Shown: positions 50,674 to 59,226 of the stretch, piece after piece
How positions within the stretch are numbered: the stretch's first letter is position 1
How the letters are laid out: each line of letters opens with the position of its first letter
NCBI RefSeq assembly: GCF_014472415.1
Contig: NZ_JACSZV010000040.1
Coordinates: 1 to 62,667, forward strand
Source of the DNA: Pseudomonas sp. N40(2020)
GTDB lineage: Bacteria; Pseudomonadota; Gammaproteobacteria; Pseudomonadales; Pseudomonadaceae
Length of the DNA: 62,667 nt
Direction: 5' to 3'
Made by a program: the position numbers and the translations under genes
The notes under the pieces: model-generated
What the model saw: only the letters and a program-made list of their open reading frames with translations
Database searches by the model: none
Told to the model about the DNA's origin: nothing

Positions 50674-52473
50674 ATGCAGCGCCTCTTCCTTTCGTTGTTG
50701 ATCTGCCTGGGCTTCGTGCTCCCGGCCACGGCTCAGGCCTGGTGGCAGGACGACTGGCACTACCGCAAACAGATCACCGTCGACACCACGCCGCAGGGCG
50801 CGGCGATCAATCAGGCATTGGGCCGCACTGCGCTGCTGGTGCGCCTGCACACCGGCAATTTCACCTTCGATGGCGTTAAAGAAGACGGTTCGGATCTGCG
50901 CTTTGTCGGCGCCGATGACAAGACCGTGCTCAATCACCAGATCGAAAGCTTCGATGCGCTGATGGGCATGGCGCTGATCTGGGTTGATGTGCCGAATGTC
51001 GAGGGCGGTCAGCGTCAGGACATCTGGATGTATTACGGCAATCAAAAAGCCCCGGCCACTGGCAACGGTCAACTGACCTTCGACCCGAATTACACCGCGC
51101 TGTATCACTTCGACGGCGCCACCGGCACGCCGGCCAAAGACACCACCGCGTATGGCAACACCGCGCAAAGCGCGACCGGCGCGGCGATTGACGGCGTAGT
51201 GGGGCGTGCCTTGCAGTTCAGCGGTCAGCCATTGCTACTGCCGGCCAGCCCCTCGTTGCAACACAACGCCGGCAGCGCATTCACCTTCAGTGCCTGGCTG
51301 CGTCTGGATCAGGCTAATGGCGAGCAACTGATTCTGGCCCGCCGTGAAGGTGCCAACAGTCTGTTGGTCGGTGTGAATCAGGGTGTGCCATTCGTGGAAA
51401 TCGACGGCCAACGCGCAGTCGCCACACAGCCGCTGAATCCAGGTCAATGGCAGCACGTCGCGCTGACTGCCGAAGGCTCGAAAGTCACTCTGTACATCAA
51501 TGGTCGCGAAGGCACGACACTGGCGGTGGCGATGCCGGCGTTCAACTCGGTCATGGCCATCGGCGCGGACCTTTCCGCGAGCGCCTTCCAGCCATTCGTG
51601 GGCGCTGTCGACGAACTGCGCCTGTCGAAAGTCGCGCGTCCTGCGCCGTTATTACTGGCCGACGCCACCTCGCAAGGCGCCGAGTCGAAACTGGTGGCCT
51701 ACGGCGTTGATGAAGAACAGTCCGGCTACGGTTTCGGCAGCCTCGGCTTCCTGCTCAACGCGGTGCCAGTCGACGCTTGGGTGATCATCGCCGTGTTGGT
51801 GCTGATGATGTTCCAGTCGTGGATCATCATGCTGCGCAAGAACCGTACCCTCGGCCGCGTCAGCAAGGCCAACGAAGCCTTCCGCGAGCAGTTCGCCAAG
51901 GTTGGCACGCGTCTGGAGATGTTTGCCGATGACGCGCAACTCGCTCAGCGTTTGCAGCATTCATCGCTGTGGCGTCTGTATCTGGTGGCGGTGAAAGAAA
52001 TCCGCACCCGCCGCGAGCAGGGCGCCGACACCTCTTCGGTTTCAGCGGCGACCATCGAAGCGATCCGTTGCTCGATGGACGGCGTGCGAACCCGGGAAAA
52101 CCAGGCCCTCAGCTCGAAGCTTTCGACACTGTCCAACGCCATCGCCGGCGGTCCTTACATAGGTCTGCTCGGCACCGTGCTGGGGATCATGGTGGTTTTC
52201 CTCGGCACGGCGATGGCCGGCGACGTCAACATCAATGCGATCGCTCCCGGCATGGCCGCCGCGCTGCTCGCCACTGCCATGGGCCTGTTCGTCGCGATCC
52301 CGGCTCTGTTTGGCTACAACCGCCTGATCACCCGCAACAAGGAAGTCAGCGCCGACATGCGCGTGTTCGTCGACGAGTTCATCACCCGTCTGGCGGAGAT
52401 GCACGGCGAAAGCCAGTTCAGTGAGGCGTCGCACTCGCGCGGCCATCACGCCAACCATTCCGTACCGGCCTGA
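50674..52473 (+). CDS. DUF2341-LamG-ExbB fusion proton-channel protein
   Basis: Protein of 599 aa. After a signal peptide (to about 22, ATAQAWW), a DUF2341 domain spans about 25-130 (WWQDDWHYRKQITVD, WMYYGNQKA). A LamG/concanavalin-like domain spans about 150-325 (YHFDGATGTPAKDTT, FTFSAWLRLDQ, FVGAVDELRLSK). The rest is MotA/TolQ/ExbB, with segments at about 366-388, 491-514 and 525-550 (GGPYIGLLGTVLGIMVVF, GMAAALLATAMGLFVAIPA). ExbB normally lacks any ectodomain; here a probable carbohydrate- or protein-binding domain projects into the periplasm. It is followed by ExbD and TonB genes, each within 12 bases. It resembles PA0693 (ExbB2) by context. Confidence 0.9.
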   Translation: MQRLFLSLLICLGFVLPATAQAWWQDDWHYRKQITVDTTPQGAAINQALGRTALLVRLHTGNFTFDGVKEDGSDLRFVGADDKTVLNHQIESFDALMGMALIWVDVPNVEGGQRQDIWMYYGNQKAPATGNGQLTFDPNYTALYHFDGATGTPAKDTTAYGNTAQSATGAAIDGVVGRALQFSGQPLLLPASPSLQHNAGSAFTFSAWLRLDQANGEQLILARREGANSLLVGVNQGVPFVEIDGQRAVATQPLNPGQWQHVALTAEGSKVTLYINGREGTTLAVAMPAFNSVMAIGADLSASAFQPFVGAVDELRLSKVARPAPLLLADATSQGAESKLVAYGVDEEQSGYGFGSLGFLLNAVPVDAWVIIAVLVLMMFQSWIIMLRKNRTLGRVSKANEAFREQFAKVGTRLEMFADDAQLAQRLQHSSLWRLYLVAVKEIRTRREQGADTSSVSAATIEAIRCSMDGVRTRENQALSSKLSTLSNAIAGGPYIGLLGTVLGIMVVFLGTAMAGDVNINAIAPGMAAALLATAMGLFVAIPALFGYNRLITRNKEVSADMRVFVDEFITRLAEMHGESQFSEASHSRGHHANHSVPA

Positions 52474-52484
52474 GGAGCATTGAC

Positions 52485-52910
52485 ATGGCGTCCGTAAATG
52501 CCTCCCACGACGATGAAGAAGATGCTGCGGTGGACAGCATCAACATCACCCCGCTGGTCGACGTGCTGATGGTGGTGCTGGTGATGTTCATCCTCACCGC
52601 CACCGCGCAGGTTTCCGGCATCCAGATCAATCTGCCCAAGGCCAGTGCATCGGTGTCGCTGTCGGAAGCCAAGACCAAGGCGATTTCGGTCAACGACGGC
52701 GGCCAGGTGTTCCTCGATGCCTACCCGGTGACGCTGGCCGAGCTGGAAGAGCGCCTGCGCATCGAAAAGGCACAGAGCCCGGACTTCCCGGTGATCGTGC
52801 GCGGTGACGCGACGGTGCAGTACCAGAAAGTCATCGAAGTGCTGGATCTGCTGCGCCGGCTCGAACTGTCCCAGGTCGGTCTTGTGACCGGCAAACCGAG
52901 TCAGGGCTGA
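52485..52910 (+). CDS. ExbD/TolR-family protein
   Basis: Inner-membrane partner of ExbB, 141 aa. A short acidic cytoplasmic N-terminus precedes one membrane helix (INITPLVDVLMVVLVMFILT) bearing the essential proton-carrying Asp at residue 26. The periplasmic domain includes PVTLAELEERLRIEKAQ and FPVIVRGDATVQYQKVIEVLDLL. With the preceding fusion it makes a proton-driven motor. Gaps of 11 and 3 bases to its neighbours indicate an operon. Confidence 0.93.
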   Translation: MASVNASHDDEEDAAVDSINITPLVDVLMVVLVMFILTATAQVSGIQINLPKASASVSLSEAKTKAISVNDGGQVFLDAYPVTLAELEERLRIEKAQSPDFPVIVRGDATVQYQKVIEVLDLLRRLELSQVGLVTGKPSQG

Positions 52911-52913
52911 GTC

Positions 52914-53618
52914 ATGACCGCACAACTCCCGATCGAGCCGCTGCCGGTGAAAAAGTCGCCGATGCGCTTTGTGAAGTGGGGCGCCGGGCTATTGGTTGGC
53001 GCGCTCGCCGCATGGTTCCTGTGGCAGTGGGCCAACGACATGAGTGGCATCCGCCGCGAAGCGCCGAAGGTGCCGACGATCATTCCGTTGCCGCCACCGC
53101 CACCGCCGCCACCCGAGAAACCGCCGGAGCCGGAAACCCCGGTGGAAGAAAAAATCGTCGAACCGGAACCAACGCCCGAGCCGCAGGAGGTCAAGCCTGA
53201 AGAAGAGGCGCCGCCATCGCCAGCGGACGATCTGGCCAACCCGATGCAAATGGACGGCGATGCACAGTCGGGCAACGACGCCTTCAACATCGGTGCGGGC
53301 AAGGGCGGCGGTATGGCCGGCGCTGGAGGCGGGCGCGTGGGTAACGGCACTTACAGCCAGTTCCTTGCGTTCACCTTTCAGAAGCTGCTGCGCGAGAACC
53401 CGGAGCTGCGCAACCTCGCCTTCACCTTGCAGGCCGATGTGTGGCTGAGCAGCGTTGGCGAGATCACCCGGGTCGAGCTGATCAAGTCCAGCGGCAATCC
53501 CGAGATTGATACCCAGGTTTTGGCGGCGCTGCGCAGTGCGCCGCACTTAAGCGAACGGCCACCGGCCTCCATGACTTTGCCTGTGCGCCTGTCCCTGCAA
53601 GGGCGGCGTCCGGGTTAA
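52914..53618 (+). CDS. TonB-family energy transducer
   Basis: Protein of 234 aa with one N-terminal membrane segment (WGAGLLVGALAAWFLWQW), a Pro/Glu-rich spacer at about 58-105 (IIPLPPPPPPPPEKPPEP) that spans the periplasm, a Gly-rich stretch (GAGKGGGMAGAGGGRVG) and a C-terminal TonB domain (EITRVELIKSSGNPEIDTQVL, ending LSERPPASMTLPVRLSLQ). It transmits the energy of the ExbB/ExbD motor to an outer-membrane partner. No TonB-dependent receptor is linked; the TpsB pore or the porin downstream are the neighbours it might act on. Confidence 0.9.
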   Translation: MTAQLPIEPLPVKKSPMRFVKWGAGLLVGALAAWFLWQWANDMSGIRREAPKVPTIIPLPPPPPPPPEKPPEPETPVEEKIVEPEPTPEPQEVKPEEEAPPSPADDLANPMQMDGDAQSGNDAFNIGAGKGGGMAGAGGGRVGNGTYSQFLAFTFQKLLRENPELRNLAFTLQADVWLSSVGEITRVELIKSSGNPEIDTQVLAALRSAPHLSERPPASMTLPVRLSLQGRRPG

Positions 53619-53651
53619 CTGAATTCTTAAAGTTTTGCCAAAAGGAGTTGT

Positions 53652-55355
53652 GTGCAGATGATTTCCAACGTGAATCGATTGTCCCTGGCGGTCGGCATGG
53701 TCATCGCGACCCTGGTCGGTCAGGCCGTGGCAGCGCCTGCGCCCTCGGAGAACGCCACGATCAATCTGATCCGCTTGCTGGTCGAGCAGGGCATTTTGAA
53801 ACAGGACAAGGCCGACGCGCTGATTGCTCAAGCGCAGAACGAAGCGGCGCAGGCCAAACAGGCTGCCGCAACCACGGCAGTGGCGGCAGGGCCTGTTGCC
53901 GCCCCAGGCGATGTGCGCGTGCAGTATGTACCAGCAGCGGTGCGCGACCAGATCCGCGATCAGGTCAAAGCCGAAGTCATGGCCACCGCCAAGCAGGAAA
54001 ACTGGGCAGCGCCCAACACCTTCCCGGACTGGGCGTCGCGCATCAGCTTTGACGGCGACATTCGCCTGCGTAACGAGTCGCGCTATTACTCGGACAGCAA
54101 CAGCAACGAAATCGTCGACTTTGCCAAACTCAACAACAACGGCCCGTACGACGTAAACCCCAACAGCAGCACCAGCCTGCCGCCGCTGCTCAACACCCGT
54201 GAAGACCGCACCAACCAGTTCCGCATTCGTGCTCGGCTGGGCATGAAAGCGGTAATCTCGCCGGAATGGACCGCCGGCATTCGCATCGGCACCGGCTCCG
54301 ACAACAACCCTGTATCGACCACGCAAAGCCTGGGCGGCGGTTTCGCCAAGAAAGACATCTGGCTCGATCAGGGTTACCTGAACTGGAAGCCGACGGACGA
54401 GTTGACCCTGACCGGTGGCCGCTTTGCCAACCCGTTCATGTCCACCGACATGCTCTATTCCCATGACCTCAACTTCGACGGCGTGGCGGCGATTTTCGAT
54501 CACAAGCTCAATCGTGATTGGGGCGTGTTCGGCACCGTCGGCGCGTTTCCGGTGGATTACACCAACGACACCACCAGCAGCAATGGCTTCGACAAGGAAG
54601 AGAGCGACAACAAATGGCTATACGGCGCGCAGATCGGCGCCAAATGGGCGATCAACAGCAACAACCGCTTGAAGGGCGCACTGGCTTATTACCGCTTCGA
54701 CGACATCGAAGGCCAGCGCTCCGGCCCCTGCGAGCCGTGGGCCGGCGCGCCGGGCTGCGACAGCGATGGCAGCCGCGCGGCGTTCATGCAGAAGGGCAAC
54801 AGCGTGTTCCTGCTACGGGACATCACGCCGAACCCGCTTAACCCGACCACCACGCCGCAACCGCAATTCGTCGGTCTGGCGTCGGAGTTCAACCTGCTCG
54901 ACTTGAACATGGTCTGGGATGCCGATCTGCCGCAAGACTTCAAACTGCGCAGCCAGGGCAACTACATCCACAACCTCAGCTACGACGAAGGCGACATGAG
55001 CAAGCGTTCCGCCGGGCAGATCGTCAACAACCTCGACAGCAATGGCGATATCGAAAGCGGCGCCAATGCATGGATGGTGCAGTTCACCCTCGGCAACGCG
55101 CTGGACCTGAAGAAGCAGGGCGACTGGAATATGTTCGCCGGCTACAAGTACATCCAGCCGGATGCCTTGCCGGACGGCTTTAACGACTCGTCGTTCCACC
55201 TCGGCGGCACCAATGCCAAGGGCTATTTCATCGGTGGTAATTACGGCTTGGCGAAGAACGTTTACGCCACCGGTCGCTGGATGAGCACCGAGGCGGTGTA
55301 CGGCGCGCCTTTCGACATCGACGTCTTGCAGCTTGAGATCAACACGCGCTTCTAA
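53652..55355 (+). CDS. Putative outer-membrane porin (Porin_5-like)
   Basis: Protein of about 567 aa. A signal peptide ends near 28 (GQAVAAPA), an amphipathic helical stretch follows (INLIRLLVEQGILKQDKADAL), and a long beta-rich barrel (about 130-567) with alternating aromatic girdles ends in LEINTRF, a terminal Phe typical of outer-membrane barrels. It matches the family annotated as putative porin. A loop near 360-400 holds two Cys (GPCEPWAGAPGCD). GTG at 53652 is 4 bases from AAAGGAG, while ATG at 53658 is 10 bases from it; either may start. It is part of the TpsB/TonB operon. Confidence 0.85.
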   Translation: MQMISNVNRLSLAVGMVIATLVGQAVAAPAPSENATINLIRLLVEQGILKQDKADALIAQAQNEAAQAKQAAATTAVAAGPVAAPGDVRVQYVPAAVRDQIRDQVKAEVMATAKQENWAAPNTFPDWASRISFDGDIRLRNESRYYSDSNSNEIVDFAKLNNNGPYDVNPNSSTSLPPLLNTREDRTNQFRIRARLGMKAVISPEWTAGIRIGTGSDNNPVSTTQSLGGGFAKKDIWLDQGYLNWKPTDELTLTGGRFANPFMSTDMLYSHDLNFDGVAAIFDHKLNRDWGVFGTVGAFPVDYTNDTTSSNGFDKEESDNKWLYGAQIGAKWAINSNNRLKGALAYYRFDDIEGQRSGPCEPWAGAPGCDSDGSRAAFMQKGNSVFLLRDITPNPLNPTTTPQPQFVGLASEFNLLDLNMVWDADLPQDFKLRSQGNYIHNLSYDEGDMSKRSAGQIVNNLDSNGDIESGANAWMVQFTLGNALDLKKQGDWNMFAGYKYIQPDALPDGFNDSSFHLGGTNAKGYFIGGNYGLAKNVYATGRWMSTEAVYGAPFDIDVLQLEINTRF

Positions 55356-55373
55356 GGCGCCGGGAGAACGATC

Positions 55374-56003
55374 ATGCACGCACGAGTTTTACTGTTGGGG
55401 CTGAGTTTTTTCATCGCGCACGGGGCGAGCGCCGAAGGCATGGAAGAGCGCCTGCGCACCCAGTTGCGCAGCACTACCCAGCAGTTGCAGGCCCTGCAAA
55501 GTCAGCAGGCCCAGGCCAGCGCCGCGCAACTGGCGGCGCAGAACGAGGCCAAAGCCGCCCAGGCGCAAATCAAGCAATTGAGCGCCGAACTGGCCAAGGC
55601 CAAAGGCGTCGCCGAGCAACTCGCCGGGCAGCAGCAGAGCCTGCACAGCCAGGCTCAGGCGCAAGTGGCGGCCAGTAACGAGCAAACCGGCAAGTTCAAA
55701 AAGGCCTATGACGAGCTGTTGGTCATGGCCCGTGCCAAAGAGGCAGAACGGTCTAAGCTTCAAGCGCAATTGGCTGAACGTGACACACAAGTGCAGCAAT
55801 GTTCAGTCAAGAATCAGCAGATGTACGGCGTCGCCAAACAGATCCTCACTGCCTACGAAAACATCGATGTGGCCGAGGTGATGAAGATCCGCCAGCCCTT
55901 CGCGGGCAGCGCCCGGGTCAAGTTCGATGAACTGGCCCAGGGGTTGGGTGACGACCTCTACAAGACTCAATTCGACGCGCCGCAAGCCGCGCTCTTGCAC
56001 TGA
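55374..56003 (+). CDS. Periplasmic coiled-coil protein
   Basis: Protein of 209 aa with a signal peptide (to about 21, AHGASAEG) and a long Gln/Ala-rich coiled coil from about 24 to 145 (RTQLRSTTQQLQALQSQQAQ, LAAQNEAKAAQAQIKQL). A globular tail follows (VKNQQMYGVAKQILTAYENID, VAEVMKIRQPF). I recognise no named family. The position equals that of PA0697 in P. aeruginosa. The coiled coil might bridge the envelope or chaperone a secreted protein. It lies 18 bases after the porin gene. Confidence 0.8.
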   Translation: MHARVLLLGLSFFIAHGASAEGMEERLRTQLRSTTQQLQALQSQQAQASAAQLAAQNEAKAAQAQIKQLSAELAKAKGVAEQLAGQQQSLHSQAQAQVAASNEQTGKFKKAYDELLVMARAKEAERSKLQAQLAERDTQVQQCSVKNQQMYGVAKQILTAYENIDVAEVMKIRQPFAGSARVKFDELAQGLGDDLYKTQFDAPQAALLH

Positions 56004-56046
56004 TTAAAAAGCCTGATTTAAAAGACTGATAAACAAGGAAGAAACA

Positions 56047-56517
56047 ATGACTCAATTGATCAGCCACGTTTCCCCGCAATCCCTGACCGACGTTCTGCAA
56101 GCCGCCGGTTATCGCGTCAACCAGACCGAACAGAACGGCATCGTCCAGTTGCTCAGCGCCAGCCAGGGCATCGGCTACGCCGTGCGCTTCGGCAACCCGG
56201 CGGCGGAGCAGGGTAGCTATGTCGACTTCACTTTCAGCTGTGCGCTGCGAGTGCAGGGTGAGTTGCCAGTCGGTGTGGCCGAGCAGTGGAACGCGACTCG
56301 ACGTTTTGCCCGGTTGTCGTTGCAGGGCGAGTTTCTGGTGATGGAAATGGACGTGGTGCTGGCCGCCGGCGTCAGCAACGATCACCTGCGCGGCAATCTG
56401 GAATTGTGGGATCGCCTGTTGCAGGAGTTCATCGTTTACCTGCGTGACTTCAGTCAGGCCGCTCAAGCCTCGGCTGCAAAAGTGGCCGTCGCCGAGCAAG
56501 AGGAAGTCGCCCTGTGA
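56047..56517 (+). CDS. YbjN-domain protein
   Basis: Cytoplasmic protein of 156 aa with the YbjN fold, related to type III secretion chaperones: LTDVLQAAGYRVNQTEQNG, GYAVRFGNPAAEQGSYVDF, EQWNATRRFARLSLQGEFLVMEMDV. There is no signal peptide. Its presence within a secretion operon suggests a chaperone or regulatory role toward a substrate before export. AAGGAAGAAACA precedes the ATG. It overlaps the following parvulin gene by 4 bases. Confidence 0.82.
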   Translation: MTQLISHVSPQSLTDVLQAAGYRVNQTEQNGIVQLLSASQGIGYAVRFGNPAAEQGSYVDFTFSCALRVQGELPVGVAEQWNATRRFARLSLQGEFLVMEMDVVLAAGVSNDHLRGNLELWDRLLQEFIVYLRDFSQAAQASAAKVAVAEQEEVAL

Positions 56518-57461
56518 AAAAGCCTGCCATGGTGATCGGCGCTGGAGCAGTGGCGCTGTTGGTGGTGGCCGTGGCGCTGGTGGTGCGACCGGGCAGTGAC
56601 CCGGTCGCCGCCCAGCAATCGTCGCCGGTGGCGGCGGTTGCTGGCGGGCCGGCGGTGGCGCGGTTGGGTAATCAGCAGGTGTCGCCGCAGGAATTGCAGA
56701 CATTGCTGGCCACTGTCCCGCCAGAAACCCGTGAACAACTGCGCGGTAATCGTGAAGCGCTGGAGCGCTGGATTCGTGCGCGTCTGGCCGAGAAAGCGGT
56801 GCTGGAACAGGCCGATGCCCAGGGTTGGGCACAGCGTCCGGACGTCGCGCGACAGACCCGTGCGGCGACTGAGCAGATTGTCTTTCGCGATTATTTGCGT
56901 TCGGTCAGCGAAGTGCCGGCGGATTACCCGAGTGCGGCCGATTTGCAGAAAGCCTATGACGCGGGCAAGGCGAACTGGCAGACCCCGGCTTTGTATCGGG
57001 TCAGCCAGATTTTCCTTGGAGTGAATGAACCGCAGAATTTTGAAGCAGTACGCAAACTGGCGGCGGAACTGAGCAAAAAGGTTCAGGCGACACCGGGGGA
57101 TTTTGCGGCGCTGGCGACCCAGTATTCGCAGGATCGCGTGACGGCTGAACGTGGCGGCGATACCGGTCTGCAACCCTTGCAGCAACTGGTACCGGAAGTG
57201 CGCGGCGCGGTGGCGCGACTGAAGGTTGGTGCGATTTCCGATCCGGTGCAAAGCGCGGCCGGGTTTCATGTGATCAAACTCACCGAGCAGCAACCGGCGC
57301 GTACCGCGACCCTGGATGAACTGCGCGACCAACTGACCCAAGCGCTACGGGCCCAGCGGCAGGAGCAGATTGCCCAGGCGTATCTGGACGGGATGCTCAA
57401 TACCGCGACGTTGAGTATTGATGGGGCTGAACTGAACAAAATTCTCGAGGAAAAACAATAG
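56514..57461 (+). CDS. PpiC/parvulin-type peptidyl-prolyl isomerase, membrane-anchored
   Basis: Protein of 315 aa with an N-terminal anchor (MVIGAGAVALLVVAVALVV), so it faces the periplasm. A SurA/PrsA-like helical part (LATVPPETREQLRGNREALERW) is followed by a parvulin domain at about 155-265 (YRVSQIFLGVNEPQNFEAVR, LATQYSQDRVT, GFHVIKLTEQQPA). It would assist folding of outer-membrane or secreted proteins. It overlaps the YbjN gene by 4 bases and ends the operon; a REP pair follows. It corresponds to PA0699 in the P. aeruginosa locus as I remember it. Confidence 0.9.
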   Translation: MKKPAMVIGAGAVALLVVAVALVVRPGSDPVAAQQSSPVAAVAGGPAVARLGNQQVSPQELQTLLATVPPETREQLRGNREALERWIRARLAEKAVLEQADAQGWAQRPDVARQTRAATEQIVFRDYLRSVSEVPADYPSAADLQKAYDAGKANWQTPALYRVSQIFLGVNEPQNFEAVRKLAAELSKKVQATPGDFAALATQYSQDRVTAERGGDTGLQPLQQLVPEVRGAVARLKVGAISDPVQSAAGFHVIKLTEQQPARTATLDELRDQLTQALRAQRQEQIAQAYLDGMLNTATLSIDGAELNKILEEKQ

Positions 57462-57483
57462 TCCTGATTCACCGCAGATCCCC

Positions 57484-57573
57484 TGTGGGAGCGAGCCTGC
57501 TCGCGAAAGCGTCGGTCAATCCAATATCGTTGGTACCTGACGCACCGTATTCGCGAGCAGGCTCGCTCCCACA
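57484..57573. repeat. REP pair (BIME-like)
   Basis: TGTGGGAGCGAGCCTGCTCG and its reverse complement about 45 bases apart, nearly identical in arms to the pair at 48147. It lies between the parvulin and LysR genes and may terminate or stabilise the operon messenger. Confidence 0.9.
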
Positions 57574-57619
57574 TTTAAACCGAGGCGTTTCCAGTACAAA
57601 GATCGACAGGAAGTCATCG

Positions 57620-58600
57620 ATGTCATTCACCGAACCCGCAGGACGACAGGGCAGCGCCGAATTTCGCTGGGCGCAGGACGAAAGTGAACCCTGGCTGGCG
57701 CAAGCCGCGATGATCGACACCGAAATCGCGCAATACTTTCTGGTCAGCGCCCGCTGCGGCTGCTTCATGCAAGCGGCGCGCAGCCTTAACGTTCGATCGA
57801 CCCTGCTGCGCAAACAACTGGCGCAGCTGGAGCAAGAACTTCAACATTCCCTGTTCAGCTTTCATGGCAGCGCCTTGAGCCTGACCCGCGAAGGCCAGCA
57901 ACTTCAGGCAAAACTGGTTGCTCTGGCCAATGAGCGCAAACTGCCGGTGGTCGAACAACCGTTGATTCGCCTGGCGGTCGCCGAATCGATCCTGCACGAC
58001 ATCCTCGGCCGCGACCTGATTGCGCTGCTGCGGCGTAACGCCAGCGTGCGTCTGGAAATCATCGCCCTCGACAGCGAACTGTCGCTGCGCGCCGTCAGCG
58101 CCGATGTCGTCCTGTGGCTGGCCCACGGCGAAACCCCGCATCCCGGCCCGACCTTCGCCACCAGCGAACCACAGCGACTCGCGAGCCTGGACTACCTGCC
58201 ACACATCGCCAAACGCTACTCGCGCGTTACCGCGCGCCCCGACAGCCCCGACGACCTCGCCGATTTCATGCTGGTGCAATGGCAACACGATCAGCAGATC
58301 GACAGTTTTCGACCATGGAATAACCTTGTCGAACAACGTCTGGCCGGCGTGGTGCAAATGCAGTCTTATGAGCTGATGCTGGAGATGATCCGGTGCAGTG
58401 CCTGCATTGGTTTGCTGCCGATGTACATGAGCCGCTATGACCGTGGACTGGTGGCGCTGCCAGGGTTGTTCGAGGAGCCGATGCGATTGCAGGCGTGGCT
58501 GGCGGTGAATGCCGATTCGCAACACATCGCCGAAGTACAAACCCTGCTCGACCTCATTCACCACACCTTCGACGAACGCCAGGAATGGTTCCAGACCTGA
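57620..58600 (+). CDS. LysR-type transcriptional regulator closing the TpsB/TonB cluster
   Basis: Regulator of 326 aa. A 30-residue N-terminal extension (FTEPAGRQGSAEFRWAQDES) precedes the helix-turn-helix (IAQYFLVSARCGCFMQAARS, LNVRSTLLRKQLAQLEQEL). The effector domain contains VSADVVLWLAHGETP and MIRCSACIGLLPMYMSR. The start at 57620 has AGGA upstream; the longer open frame reads through the REP element and is not real. In P. aeruginosa a LysR gene (PA0701) follows the parvulin gene in the same way, so it probably belongs to the system. Confidence 0.87.
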   Translation: MSFTEPAGRQGSAEFRWAQDESEPWLAQAAMIDTEIAQYFLVSARCGCFMQAARSLNVRSTLLRKQLAQLEQELQHSLFSFHGSALSLTREGQQLQAKLVALANERKLPVVEQPLIRLAVAESILHDILGRDLIALLRRNASVRLEIIALDSELSLRAVSADVVLWLAHGETPHPGPTFATSEPQRLASLDYLPHIAKRYSRVTARPDSPDDLADFMLVQWQHDQQIDSFRPWNNLVEQRLAGVVQMQSYELMLEMIRCSACIGLLPMYMSRYDRGLVALPGLFEEPMRLQAWLAVNADSQHIAEVQTLLDLIHHTFDERQEWFQT

Positions 58601-58706
58601 ACGGTGAACCCACTGAAACCCAAACCTCCTACATTGTGATTGTAGCCAGGCGCAATATCTGCGGTTTAGAGTGGTCGGCCACACATCGATCCAGGACGGA
58701 TCTGCC

Positions 58707-59225
58707 ATGCCCGACCACAACCCTGCGATTCATATCGAACGCTTCAACGAATCCCACGTCGAGACCGTTACTGCGCTGTACAACAATCCAGCCGTGGCCC
58801 GCCAGGTGTTGCAGATGCCGTTTCAGTCCGTCGAGGTCTGGCGGCAAAGGGTGATGGCGGATAACGAGCGGGCAGTGAAACTGGTGGCGCTGCATCAGGG
58901 CGAGGTGATCGGCCATTTGGGCCTGGAACATTATTCGCGGATTCGCCGCAGCCACGCCGGCAGCATCGGCATGGGCGTGGCGGTGGCCTGGCAGGGCAAA
59001 GGCGTGGGTTCAAAATTGCTGGCGGCGGCGCTGGACGTTGCCGACAACTGGATGAACCTGCACCGCGTCGAACTCACGGTATACGCCGATAACGAAGCGG
59101 CCATGGGCCTCTACCGCAAGTTCGGCTTCGAAAACGAAGGCCTGTTCCGTGACTACGCGGTGCGCGACGGGCAATGGGTGGACACTCTGAGCATGGCCCG
59201 CCTGCGCCGCTCGCCTAAAGCCTGA
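58707..59225 (+). CDS. GNAT-family N-acetyltransferase (YhhY/AaaT-like)
   Basis: Acetyltransferase of 172 aa. The acetyl-CoA site is visible as VAVAWQGKGVGSKLL, and the family tail as VELTVYADNEAAMGLYRKFG followed by FENEGLFRDYAVRDGQWVDTL. This resembles E. coli YhhY (AaaT), which acetylates amino acids. The substrate here is not proven. CAGGA lies 10 bases ahead of the ATG. It converges on the racemase gene 1 base away. Confidence 0.88.
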   Translation: MPDHNPAIHIERFNESHVETVTALYNNPAVARQVLQMPFQSVEVWRQRVMADNERAVKLVALHQGEVIGHLGLEHYSRIRRSHAGSIGMGVAVAWQGKGVGSKLLAAALDVADNWMNLHRVELTVYADNEAAMGLYRKFGFENEGLFRDYAVRDGQWVDTLSMARLRRSPKA

Positions 59226-59226
59226 C

